Shown: in pieces, positions 22,898-35,700 of the stretch
Numbering within the stretch: position 1 is the first letter of the stretch
Layout of the letters: each line of letters begins with the position of its first letter
From: Mesaphorura yosii
Taxonomy: Eukaryota; Arthropoda; Collembola; Poduromorpha; Tullbergiidae
NCBI GenBank assembly: GCA_009869945.1
Contig: WIXG01000261.1
Coordinates: 49,853 to 113,852 of the forward strand
Direction: 5' to 3'
Length of the DNA: 64,000 nucleotides
Position numbers and translations under genes: made by a program
The notes under the pieces: generated by a model
The model's database searches: none
What the model was told of the DNA's origin: nothing
The model's input: the letters and a program-made list of their open reading frames with translations, nothing else

Positions 22898-25800
22898 AAT
22901 TTTCTTGATATAAAATGAATACTAAAAAGCGCTTGCTGTCCCCTTCTTGGTCTTGATTCTCGTCACCTCGTGGATTTCAGGTAGGGCTGCGTGCGACGCA
23001 GAATTCGTGCCTTATATTAGTGGTTCTGTTTTAGTCCGCCAGTGCCTGATCCTTTTAACACAGAAATTGATTAGATACGAGATTTCGCAGTTATACAACT
23101 GAACTTAACATTAAGGTGTAACCGTGGTCGACAACTATTGAAGCCTAAAACGCAAACTCATGAACCATATAGATAAAAAGCTACCGTAGTTTATGTAAGT
23201 CCCGTCACTTATTCAGCTCTTCCGAGTGAGTGATCACTACAGATTGAACCCATTTAGTGAATGGCATCAGATTTGGTGACAAATGTCATAATCTTCCTGA
23301 AGGACTTAGCTAATTCGGGACGAATTCCCGAGTAAGGAATTCCAGAATTCCGGACAACGTTTAAGACAAACCAACGAAGGTAATATTACAAGTAATCGAC
23401 ATAAATAAGGGACAGAATCAATTACGATAAACAAACATGATCGCTTAGTGTTTCTAGGGCCTCAGCTTTCTCTACGATTAGTAAAAAATCGATGAAAAAT
23501 GTACTCACCCGAAAATGTTTAACAGTGGAAGTTCCCGTTTCCTGAAATTGGCACAAAGGGCTCAGAATCAGAACAAAAGTTGACACGTTATCAGTTGGTA
23601 CTTTGAACTCACACTCGTTCCAAAGATCTTTTGCGCTGCACTTGTGGTTCATACCTTTACAGTGCTATTACAGTGCAGTTACAGTAATTAGATTGCTAGC
23701 CAAAGTTACAAGAAGCGAGAATCTGTAGATGGAAGTAGATGCTAAACAGCTTATAAACTTATGCAAAACGATTTGAGAACTCAAAGAGCTGCACGAACAC
23801 CAACGCAACTTGCAACGTAATTTCACATGATGCACGAAAGCCGGCATAATACAAAGTCGGCGATGATTTAAAATTTCAATAATAACACGCGCAACCAATT
23901 CATGGAATAATTAGTCGATTTAGCTCATGTCTCACTTGTTCGATTTGTTTGTCATTCAAGCCAGCAAATGCAGGTGCAGAAGAGGAGAACCGAGATTTTG
24001 TTCCTTCCTACGTGCTTAGAGCCGGAAAAGGTTGGAAGCGACAAATCACAGCGCCGTCGTTTAGAGAGTCACTAATTTGCTGTTATATCGGAACAAGAAA
24101 AAGCTTTAGTTATTGCGATGTTGATTCGCATTTCAAACTCATGTTTCGATGGAACTTGGAACATTGGTCCAAGGACCGTCCGAATCACCAAACAATCTTA
24201 TGAACCAATTCTAGCATTCGGTTTTCGACGAAGACTTTCGCTTACTTCAGCGCCAAGCTTTAGAAGAGGAACATTTCGTCTGGAAACAATCGTTTGCCTT
24301 GAAACAATGTCTGGGAGCAATTTTTCCGGAATAAGCTGGAAAAAATACTGCTGCAATGTGATCAATTTGCTTAAATAATAAGTATTATTGCAAATGCATT
24401 CCTTACAATACAATGATAAAGGAAGTAGTGCAATCTGGTAATCTTCGGTAGGGCAACTTTAACACTTTGCTTGCGTTGTTAAATATTTCTTACAGTAGTG
24501 AATTCGCTAATTACGATTGAAGGCTGGAAAATCTTTAAAGAGGATTATCATTCCCGGAAATATGCTGCACATTTTCGTTTGTCCAATTAAAGCTTGCATT
24601 AACTTGGTGTTGGTCTCGTCCAACCTTAAGCTAACATCGGAGTCCAACTTCCAGCACATTATTGCCATGCACAATTACATAGAACAGAGAGAAAAAGACT
24701 CATATGAACTGCGAATGCCAATGCACTGCAATTTCGTGCAATCTCCCGTGAAGAAATTTCTGGGTACCGAAAACCGCAAGAGTACAACGAATAAATTCCA
24801 CTTATCTCGTTGACCGCAACTCTTTGGCCAATTGAAGCCCAATCAAGCAATTATAATTTAGGTTAATTAATAATTGCCTGTACCATTGCATACCATCAGT
24901 GCTCCCAATAGAGATGAGCTGCTTCTGCAGTGGACACCCTGCACGCGAAATGATAACCCGAGTATTCAGACGATAACGGCGGAAATAAGGGCGAAGTGAA
25001 TAATTAAACCATGATTGACCTTATCGTGCAATTGAGCAAAAATGCAATGAATGAAAAAGTGGTTAATAAGTTTAAGTTCGTCCGAGTCTCGCGTCGCCTC
25101 ATTGCTATCCGCTTTCCGAAGAGGAGCGAGTAATCTTCATCGCATTGTGTCTAAGCCGTCTTCGCGTCACGTCGTCTGTCCGAAGGTGAGTTTTCATCAA
25201 ATTGTAACATTTGTACTAATTCTGAGAGAGTTAAGACTTAATACCTCATTATTAAGGGGAAATTACATGGTTAAGTTCCTTTCCATCCTTTCCATTCTTT
25301 TGTTGCTTGTTGTTGGCACTCTGTCACCCAGTTCATTGTTGTCGGGGCTGAGCCAGAGTGTTCGCTTGAGGCCTGAGAGCTTTTGAGAGATCGGGTCTGT
25401 GAGATCAAAAATATGCCGCATAATCACTGAGGACGACTAGGCTAGGAGGACGATCGACGGTAGGATTATTGTGAAAGTGGTTTACCATCACCATCATCTT
25501 TTGTTTTGTATTCATATCTGAAGGGGTGCTTTTGTTCCGAAGTGTAAATCACACAGGGTATCTTCGCAAAATGTTTTTTTTAAACAATTCGTTACGGCTG
25601 AAGTTGCTGCGCTGGCACCGGCACCGAGTTTTGCCGTACTATTTCAAATGTTGCCCGTAAAATGAGTTCACGAGGGTAGTCTCGAGTCTCGAGTGCAGAC
25701 TGAACAATAGTTGCCCAAAATGATACATTTGTATATACAAACAATTTTGATACAAATACATACAACTCAAGTTCAAAATTTTAATCTCTTCCTTTCACAG

Positions 25801-28800
25801 AGTAAAAGTAAGTGCCCGGTTTTTATTTCAATGGAAAGCGGCAAGGCAATTACCATTGCGTTGGATCTTGTCGCGTGTATTATTGCTTTCCTACCGCGGC
25901 GGAATCCACTGAAATCAGAATGCTGTAATTATGGATGAATTATACCAGGATTTGCCGCGTCGAAGGCCCTTTGCACACATTTTCGGTTGTTTCCTGATCG
26001 TGGCCGCGACCACGACATAACCACATTAAGCAAATGCGGTGCAACTGCAACTCGCAATTACACCGTGTTAGACAGCCCACATCCTCTGAAAATGGATCAA
26101 ATTGTTACATTTTGTTACGAATTAAGCAATTTCGGTTTCCTTTGAGTCGGCGATAGCTCAGCGTGATATGTTATACTTGCGCTCCAAATTCCACATAACG
26201 AGCTCGCGTAGTATTTGACCGCATTGTGTTCCGACATTTATTCGCTTGGTAAGCGCTGTGTATTCGTCATTCGTTATTTCCGTTACGAGTCGAATGACTA
26301 CGATGTAGCGAAACCATGACTGACAAATTCGACATGTGTCCATCGTCATAACCTGACCGGGCAAATTACTGATTAAATGAAAGCTTTTTAATAACACTAA
26401 TCCCATTGTGGAGTGGTTTTGTTCTTTGACAACTTTGTAATACTTTGTCGAAATAGAATTAATTTGTGCGCATTAACTTACTCAAGACGTCTATTAAAGT
26501 AATCCTTAAAACTTACAAAACTTGTTTCACATTTCGTAATCTCATATCCTAAATACTTCAAAGTTCACCTCAAGCCGTTTACCAGTACATTTTATTGTAA
26601 ATTGTAATAATGTAGCCTGCAATGATTAAGAGCGCAGTTTTATTAGCGTTGACTAACTGCAATTCGAAGTTAAGCAGTTTCAAAATACTGAGGTATTAAT
26701 CATTTAAGCATTTCATTTCAAGTTTCAACTCACTGAATTTTTCAGGTCATCGTCCATTTTGTACTTGTAAAGAAACCTTCTAAGAAGAGCTTACTGCTAT
26801 TTAAAATTATTCCAATAGGGCTAATACCTCGGACTGTCACGTTCGTGATGGTTTTACTCTTTGCGTATGTTCGATGCATTTTCTAGTCTACCGCTTGTGT
26901 TTGCATGCTACAATCTAAACCGAATGTTAATACCATCCCAGGTTAGCGTTAGCCTGACTTTGAATTCTTTCGTTTGATGGGTTTCTAGTCTGACTGATCC
27001 GATTAAGCCAATTTATTTGAGAAAGAGAAGAAGTAATCAAATCTTGCACTGAAGAGCTGCTAAAACTTTACAAACTTGTTTCTCGAGATAAGAAGATCCA
27101 GTTTTGCTTTTTAGACGGCTTTACGCCAAGACAAGTCCTCTGTGACGGCGATTTTGTCGCAGTAGTGCAAGTAAATAAAGTTTAGGACAATGCCCGAACG
27201 AGCGAGTCAGCTCGATCGCAGAAGCTAACATATGCACAACACAACTACACATGTTACATTCCAACAGCATATGCTCGCACTCAAATTAAGAAGGATTACT
27301 CAAATTATTTCAAATGAGCAATAGTGAATCATTATTAATGATAATGGGATTGGATAAACTCTACAACGAGAAGGCTGTGAGGTTAATAAATGAAATCATT
27401 CAACAGCCCAATTTTGTGGGCACCGAAAAGCTGGAAGAATGAGAATATCTGAAATTCCAATCCAATTTAAGCTAAGTTTAAATTTTCTCCATTTTTCCAT
27501 GTCTGCGGAAGCACAGTCATCTATCAATCATATTTTTATTCAAAGGATTAGGATTCCTATGAATTCAAGCCAGACAGTTTGTTCTGAAAATAGAAAAATC
27601 CTCCGTGGGTAAGCTTATTTAATAGTGAGCATCATTATTAGTGGTAGACACAATAAATGAAATCCTTTTTGCATAAGAGCAGCATAATCCTTTTGACGCT
27701 ACGTGGTTTGGCGTCACGGTACGGCACGCGCATCCACAATAACAATAAAATAATATTCAAATAATCAAAAGAATTGATTTCCCAAAAGATTTAGACAAGA
27801 GGCATTAGGCGAAATCCGGAGTTATATGGGACAGCTTCAATCTTGCGCGTATCGCGTTACCCCAACGAACGCTCCAGTAAGCTCACTCCGCGATTTGATG
27901 CGGAGCGGTGGTGCGCCAAACCACATCATGAATGCATGCGCTTGTATGCCAATAATAATTCAATTTCACGGTTCTCGTCAGCACGGATCGAGTACTGAAT
28001 TTTTAACATGCGTGCGCCCATTCTTCGGCCAGATGTTTACTTTGCGCCGTGCAAATTGAATGAAAACACGAAATGAGGAATGAACAAGCAGTTAGTCAGC
28101 AACAAAACGCTCAAATCAAATTAGTGTCCTTACACTGCTCCGCGAGCTGTGCTTAATGTTATTCGGTAAGAAAACAACATACAAAGTTAACCCCTTTCCT
28201 CACTAGTTAGTACGGATATGATGAATTTTTTACACTTGCTGTGTGATGAACCGGCCTACGATTTGTGCTGAGGCTGAGACTACGTACAATAACCCGAGTG
28301 CTGATGACCCAACATGTTCAGTCCTCTCGTACTAATACGTCTAACTGTTTCTCATTTCTAATTAACAAGTCCAGTTTATGCACGGTTAACTTTTATAACG
28401 TCATTAAATTTTTCTTTAAGGAGGACGGCGAGTGTGCAGTGAGAAAGTTCATGAGCCGTGTTTGATTATTGTTAGCGTTAGCTAGCGAGAAGCCAAGGCA
28501 CTAATCGCATGATTTGCTCTCACAAGTATTTAGTATCTATTTTTAGATGTGATTACGCTTGACTCAGGGCATTTAGGCGGTCATAAACTCTTAAATTCTT
28601 TAAAAGGTGTAAATTGCTAAAAATAACTGCAGCAGAATATTATTACACAAAGGAAATTGAAGATTAATAGTGATAAGTGAATGCTGAACATTCCCATGAG
28701 CCATGGAGCTCTGATCACTGAACTCTGCGTTGCGAACAATTGAAATAGACAGACTGAAGTAAACAGGTGCTGTCTTTATGCTGACCAAATGACAACGTGC

Positions 28801-31800
28801 AAAATTTTAATTGCATTAGAATGGGAGTGAGCCGGAGTGAGAAATGGAACATTTGTTCCGCTCAAGGCAGAAAACTGAAGAGTGCTAAGGAAAAATTAAT
28901 GAAATTATTAAGGGCGCAAAAGTCACCTTTGTCACACATTGCATGGAAAGGGTTAGCAATTGAATTATAATTTTTCACGGACAATTTTGATTTTGACTAA
29001 GTGGTCGTGGAGTTATTGAATCTTCTTGCTGCGTCTTGTGCTGCTTAGCGAGTAGACTGTCGAAGTGATTTGTTATGGAACAATGCAATGCAGCAGCAGC
29101 GGCGAGATAGAGAAAGGGGTTAATGAATTTTAACAGCAGAGTGTTGAGGAGCTCTTCACTTGATCCTCAACACTGGACATGCACAGTCAGTACAGGGCTG
29201 GGGAGAGTCGACGGGAGCTTAATTGAATCAGAATCAAAATTAAAAGCAATAATGTGATGATGTTGATCTCTGACAAGACTGAGCTGACCTTTTCGGCCTA
29301 AGTCCATTGCTCTGGATTCGCCTTTTCAACTGTGCGTGAGGCGTAATTGAATTTTCCTGTAGCGGCAGAAGCTGAGCTCTTTATTTACGCATTGAATGGC
29401 AGAATGATTAGAATTTCTGGAGAATTCGCCATCAACTCGGACACTGACATTGATGAATTGAGAATAAGAGCGCTTAAGAGATCATCATTTGCTTAATTTC
29501 ACATAATATCCTCCGTTCACCTCGGTTCTCAGACTCAAGCCATTAGTGCTCTTTAAAAACAAAATGAATGATGAATTTGATTAGATCAAGGAGTAGTACT
29601 TAACACGGGAACGGCCACACTAAATTACACGTCACACCCGACAGCATACGGAGCAGTAACTCCTTCTGTAATGAGTTCTCGCTCAAAGGCTAAAGCCAAA
29701 GCCCCACTTTAATAAACTTCTTCGCCTTCATTATTTCTGCTTTTAACTCTATTACTTGAGCTTTTCTACTCTCTACTCGCCTTCAGTTAATTGATTTTGT
29801 TAAGAAGATGAAATTTAATGAGAAGCTGCCAACTTTAATGTTGATCACCCGACTGCGACCAGCTTCGATGGCTAGGTTCTAAACTTCACAGGTTGTACAG
29901 TGGCTGAAAGGGGAAGAAGAAAAACTAATTTTCGGAAATAATTGACACCTTCATCAGCCGCGCCAGCTCGTCTTTCTCCGCTGCTATTCTCAACTTCTGT
30001 AGCCGTACGCAAGTTAAAGAAAAACAGATATCTACTTCTACGCATTTGTGTTGTGACCTTGCGTGGTTGTGCCTAAAAGTACGAGCACGAATAGTAGTGC
30101 TGCTAGCGAAATACAAATATGAGTTAAAAATAACGCAATAGAGCAGCAAAATGAACGAATTTGCTGAGGGCATGATAAAAGGCATATCTTAAAAGATCTA
30201 ACACGATTTACAAAAATAAACCGATTCGCAATCAAATGAATTAGTCACATTGTGCTTCCAGCCAGCATAAGTTTCTGCTTTCGGCTATAACTTGCACAAA
30301 ACACAATGCCATGAAGAAGCGGAACTCGTTTTTTGAAATATGACAACAGATGTTTGACTTCCAGGGTACAATTAGTAGGACTTGTCATTGTTCATTGTTC
30401 ATGTCTACCGTGAAATTGCTTTCTTTTTAGTCGGAACTCTTTCAGTACAATTTGTCATTATTTTTACATGATCAGCATTGTTGCGATCGTAATTTTACTA
30501 TTCTAAAATAAATTTTGAGGGCAGTGATCTTCTTTTTCTGAACAGTGCACTACTGCTAAACGGAATCATAACTCATTTTTGTCCTCATCTCGGTTCTCTA
30601 TTATTCAGTAATAAATACGCAACAAATGTCTCTTTCCCGACAGCCCTTGGGCAGTGTTTGGAAATTGGGTTACGGGTTGGTTAATCCCGAATTGAATTAT
30701 CCGCCGATGTCAAAAATAACGCCATGTGGAGTGCTGCGCCATGAAACCCTTGGCTAAAATTGAGCGCTTTATTGTGGAATTCATGGAATAAAGTACGTCT
30801 TTTTGCAAGACTCAACAGCTATTCTTAAATTAGGCTTGTTAGGCTCCGATTCAAGTCCTATGAGACATGGATATTCTTCGACCAAGGTGACTGTACGGAA
30901 ATGTGTTGTAATTTTTACAAAAGAACTCAAATTCCTGCCTCACTTTCGCCGTCAACGTTTCCACTCAGCTCATTTATTTGGCTTTAGATTCCAAAACGTT
31001 ATTGAGAATGACAGAGCCATTAAAATCAAATGAGATTAACGACTTGCTTGTTTGGATTACGGACACTTTGGGCAAACAGTGTTAATGAAAGTAAAAGGCA
31101 AAACATTCCTTCACCCGGTACGATTACTACAGGACTGAATTCTCCAAGACGGTCACTTCTTTTTAAGGACTTCTTACGGAATTAACATAAACAGACCCAT
31201 TATTTTAAGCGTAATCCAAGTTAATGAGTCTAAAGAATGCAAGGATTTAGATTTTATCGAAAATAGACTCATGAAATTTCTTGGCAGTCCTCAAAACAAG
31301 CCAAAGTTGGAGCCTTTGCTGATGTGTTAAATTTGTGGTCGACAGTGCCAGGTGAGAGGCTGTTAAAGCTTAGCGAGACGAGGACAGGATTCGATTGTGG
31401 CCATGTATTTATCATAATAACGAAATAATGCATTAAAGGACAGGGACGGATGGAATGATTCCGACTGAGTGGTTTGGATTGGGTAACGAGATGATGGTCG
31501 GGATGGACTACGAAACCGCCACGAGGAAAGAGATGGGCCTCGTAAAGAAAAAAGTGGGAAGTCCCATGAACGAAGACACGTATCATACACAAAAATGCTT
31601 CAGCATGCTGTGCATCGTACGGCGTACCCTGCTAATTCTTTAATGTAATGCTATTGTAGTAACGCACAAGGAAGAAGAGGCTAGCATTATTCTTTCCGCT
31701 GAATAATCTCAATAAAATGAACCCCATTTAATTCACAATATACAGGCCATATGAATCTCAAGAGTGCAGGTAAAAGTATGGTTTGTAATTGGCTGCTGCT

Positions 31801-32712
31801 TTGCAATTGTCATATTTGCTAAGCTGTAGATTTTTTATTAAGACGCTGCTATAATTGCCAGTCCTCTTGAGAATTGCCTTCCCCACTCAATTGATTGCCT
31901 GACAATTGACTCGTAACTAGTTTTTGTATATTTCTGGCAAGACTGAAGACAAGGTTGTTACATTGTTAGTTTAGAATCTGCACTACAGCCAAGCCGGGCC
32001 GAAAGTAGTCGCATAAAACCATTTAGAGGCTCCACCTTCTCCCTGCTGCTGCGATGCTTCTCATTGAGGTCCTGTTCTCCGCTGAGCTCTTTAATTTCCA
32101 CTGTTCCACAATTTGCTTTTGCTCTCCTCTCCACGCTGCTGCTGGTTTAATAGTGGTGTGCTTTCACGGTAAGCAGTAATCCCGTCTTCACTCCTCACCG
32201 CTGCATTTCTCTTGCCGATCGGGCAGTGAGTATTGTATTGCCAACAGCAGCTATCAAAGGTATAAAAATCCTTACCTTTTGTACTTTGAAGTGGTCTCGG
32301 TCTCTATCATGACAAGCGGGGGATTTTTCTGCTCTTCGTTCACTTTATTGAATGGTTTTGTCCTGGTGTGAGAATGGAACAAGCTTAAGCTCCTTCTTTC
32401 TAAATGTGCGTTCAATCATTGTTCATTTCAATTTCTGCGCTGACGAACTTACTTCGCAAAGAGGATTATTCACATCAGTGCCAGGTTTCTGATCACTGGA
32501 CATTGCAGTAGCAGTAGAGAGCGTTTAATTTGTCGCATCTTCGACTTCTGAGCTCTCATCTTGATGTCATCCCGTGATCAACGCTAATAACACACCTTTT
32601 CTGGTCTTATTTAGAACAAAGCAGCAGCAAAGCGTCGGTGAAAGTTAAGGTCCACAAATAAAGTGACACAAAAGTGAAAAGAAAAGTGACTCTAAATCCA
32701 AAGCAAGAAGCA
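22898..32712. other. 9.8-kb stretch between GLD-2 and Rx without a recognisable gene
   Basis: Upstream of both genes, which point away from each other. Six-frame reading shows only short frames with no family features. The nearest to GLD-2 is a 76-codon minus frame starting at 23652, which contains a good donor (CGG/GTGAGT near 23506) and could be a leader exon of GLD-2, unproven. Near 23316-23360 there is a small palindrome cluster. A 13-base match to the antisense of the large-rRNA sarcin-ricin loop is at 28322-28334. A TTAATTAA palindrome is at 24863-24870. From about 29 kb on, the sequence probably belongs to the Rx upstream regulatory region. Confidence 0.5.
32261..32267 (+). promoter_or_regulatory. 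TATA-like element, possible Rx promoter
   Basis: TATAAAA preceded by G-containing sequence, 446 bp before the Rx start codon and on the same strand. Spacing allows a normal untranslated leader. Not supported by a clear initiator, so low confidence. Confidence 0.3.
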
Positions 32713-35700
32713 ATGGCAGTTGACAGTGAGGCAACGAGCCCATCAATTGCTGAGACTGAAGCGAAAGCGAACACAAATGTGCTTGTCATCAAGAGTGGAC
32801 CGAGTTCAGACCAAGCAAACACCAAAACTCAATCTTCATCGTCCTCCGTCTCATCAACCACCTCGTCATCGGGACAATCGCAACAAATCCATTCAATCGA
32901 CGCCATTCTTGGGCTAAAAGCTGCCGCAGCAGCTGCTGCAATTGATAAGATTCACCAACAGCAGCAGCAACAACACGGACATCCAAATTTGATACAACAC
33001 GCCGGAAACAACGCAGCGGCCGCCGCTTTGCTGCACCATCAGCAACAGCAGCATCTGTACCACCTGAATCAGCATTTTCAAAATTATCCTGGAAACCCCA
33101 GTGGTGGCAATCCGAATTCAAACAGCAGTCAACTTCATCACAGGCTGCATTCGCTATATAACCATCAGCATCACGACCACAGTGGCAATCACCTGATGCA
33201 TCACCAGCAACAGTTTGGGCGAGCGAATCCGTTTGCGAATTTGGTAGCGGACTATCAAGATCGCCAGCGAGCGAATCTCGAAGATGAAGACGCTAATAAT
33301 AACATTAACAGTAATAGTGACAGTGATATTGAGACAACGTCGTACGGAGAGGCCGCTGTGAGCCCAAATCGACGAGGGCTAAAAAGAAAGCTGAAGAAAA
33401 TGCCGTCTCAACATATGAGCGCCAATCCTAATTCATCTAACGCAGATCTCTCTGCAGGTAAGATAAACTCCTTTGCAGTTTGCTTTAGCTGGACGCTTGG
33501 TCCTATTTTCTTAATTTGCGAAGGTCGCCTTACATCGTGAAACACTCAACAGAATGTATGGCAGCTTCTTAATTCACTTTTGTTTGTTAATTCCGCGTGA
33601 GCATTTGAGAGAATTAAGGGAGAGTGGTTAATGCGAGTTTTGCACGCGAATTTTCTCTCGAATCGAATCCATAATGCATACACCTTCGCATACCGCACTG
33701 TTATTTGCGTTAGAGCGGGCAGGTATTCTGTCCCGTATTTCATTAAAACGCTCCACTTGCCATAAACGAATCAATTATTAGCGTTTTCGGCATTTAGTAT
33801 GGAAATATTTGGCAGCGCGGAGAAAATTCGACCGGTCGACTTCTTTTATTACCCCATAATTATGATTAAAACTATTTTCAGCATTATCAATTCAAAACTT
33901 GTTTCAATTTTGCAAAGGCAATCTGCAAGTTTATGAAGACTCTACCAAGGTCTGATGCATGATACATTTTCAATTTCAGGGCGATGACAGCTCCATAGAG
34001 ATAGCATTTAATTGCCTTTACTTTCATTGTTGCAATAAATCTTCTTGACCGTTCGTCGCAGTTCGAAATAAGACGGAGCAAAGCCTTAATTTATGATTAA
34101 TTAAAGTGTTCGTGTGCAGACGACATATTAAACTATTTTCATTTAATCATCCAATTATTTTGTATACGCCGATGGAAATTGAAGTCATAACTCTCAATGA
34201 TTTATATTCATGGAATTGGAAACTATAAACCTGAATATTTAATAGACTCAAATTTCATTTTAGAAAAGTGAAACTTCTGCACCGAACATACGGATTTGCG
34301 TTTGGCCGGATCGTTTTTAATTTGGAATTTTATCAGATGACTTTTATCTCTTCAATGTTGCCAATTTAAGCATGCAAAGTATGCAAGTTTTTGCGAGTTT
34401 TTGTCCTAGTGGTGCGAAAATTTAGGACAATAAACCCATTACGAGTACTCGAAATGAAAAAGACGGCCGAGTCAACTTTCCGGCATAATGTTTTACTGAT
34501 ATTACGCATAGTGCTAAAGCCACCGTCCGCATCTGTAGCACTTTTTCCTTAATCCGCTGAAATTTGCCTTCACTACACGTGTTCACGCTGCTGTAAGAAG
34601 GGCAATGCGTGAAAAAAACGGAATCAATTAGTCAGAATAAAGCTAATTGCTATTGAAGATGTGCGAAGTAAAGCTTCTGGCGTACCAAATGAGATTATGT
34701 TTCACGATAAGAGTGATTGGATGCAAGTTGGTAGCTGCAGGTGAATAATGAGGTCTTAATTAAAGTTGCATTAATTAACTTTTTGCCTGTCCTCCTGTGG
34801 TGACTTTATTACGGTAACAATGGGTTCGCGTTTTTTACCCTCTCTCTGCGGGGATAGACGAATCAAGATGCATAACGTATTAGATTTGTTAATTGAGAGG
34901 GGACGAACGAGCGTGTGGCTGCTCGATGCTGCTGGTTAAGACAATTGTTTTGTATTATAAATTTTAATTTCATTGTGTTGCGGTTGTGACTCAGTTTATT
35001 TATTAGGACCCGACACGTAACATGATTTTACACACGTTCTTTGCTATGCACGCTCTCGGAAGCGACCAGCGAATCAAAATTTCTTATGGAGCGGAGCACG
35101 CTCATTTCATGACCACGACTCGTTTAAAATCCCATTATTATTACTAAAGACCGAATAATTCATACGTATAATGAAGATAACATCGTAGAACGGCTGTGAA
35201 GACCTAATGTGTCATAAAACCAAATTAGAGAGTAACTTCTTTTGCGCTCTGGCTGGAAATGCACTCAGAAGCAGGCGGTACGTTGAAAACTGACGGACTT
35301 CAGTCGAATCAGGAGTTGAAACATTGCAATGCATTGCGGGTGATGTTCTTAATTTGACCCCATGAGGAGATGCAACCATTCATCATTATCCCAACTACCA
35401 CCGGACCACTGTTCACTATTGTATTTCTTTGAGGCGTTATTGACATTTTAATCAATGCCCTTACAGCCAAACCAGCAGTCTCACTCAGTGGCAACTGCGT
35501 TAATGCCACGACGCGAGGCGTTGTTCAAAGTTCATGTTCAAATGAAGTGTTGGATTAACGCTCGCTCACTTCAAAACGAAGTTAATTAAGATGCTGTGCG
35601 TAACTTGCTTGATCTTACACGTATGGAAATGGTTGTGCAATCTTGCGATCTCAGGATGTATCTGTGGCTGGTAGCCGGTAGCTGATGATGGTTGATGCGA

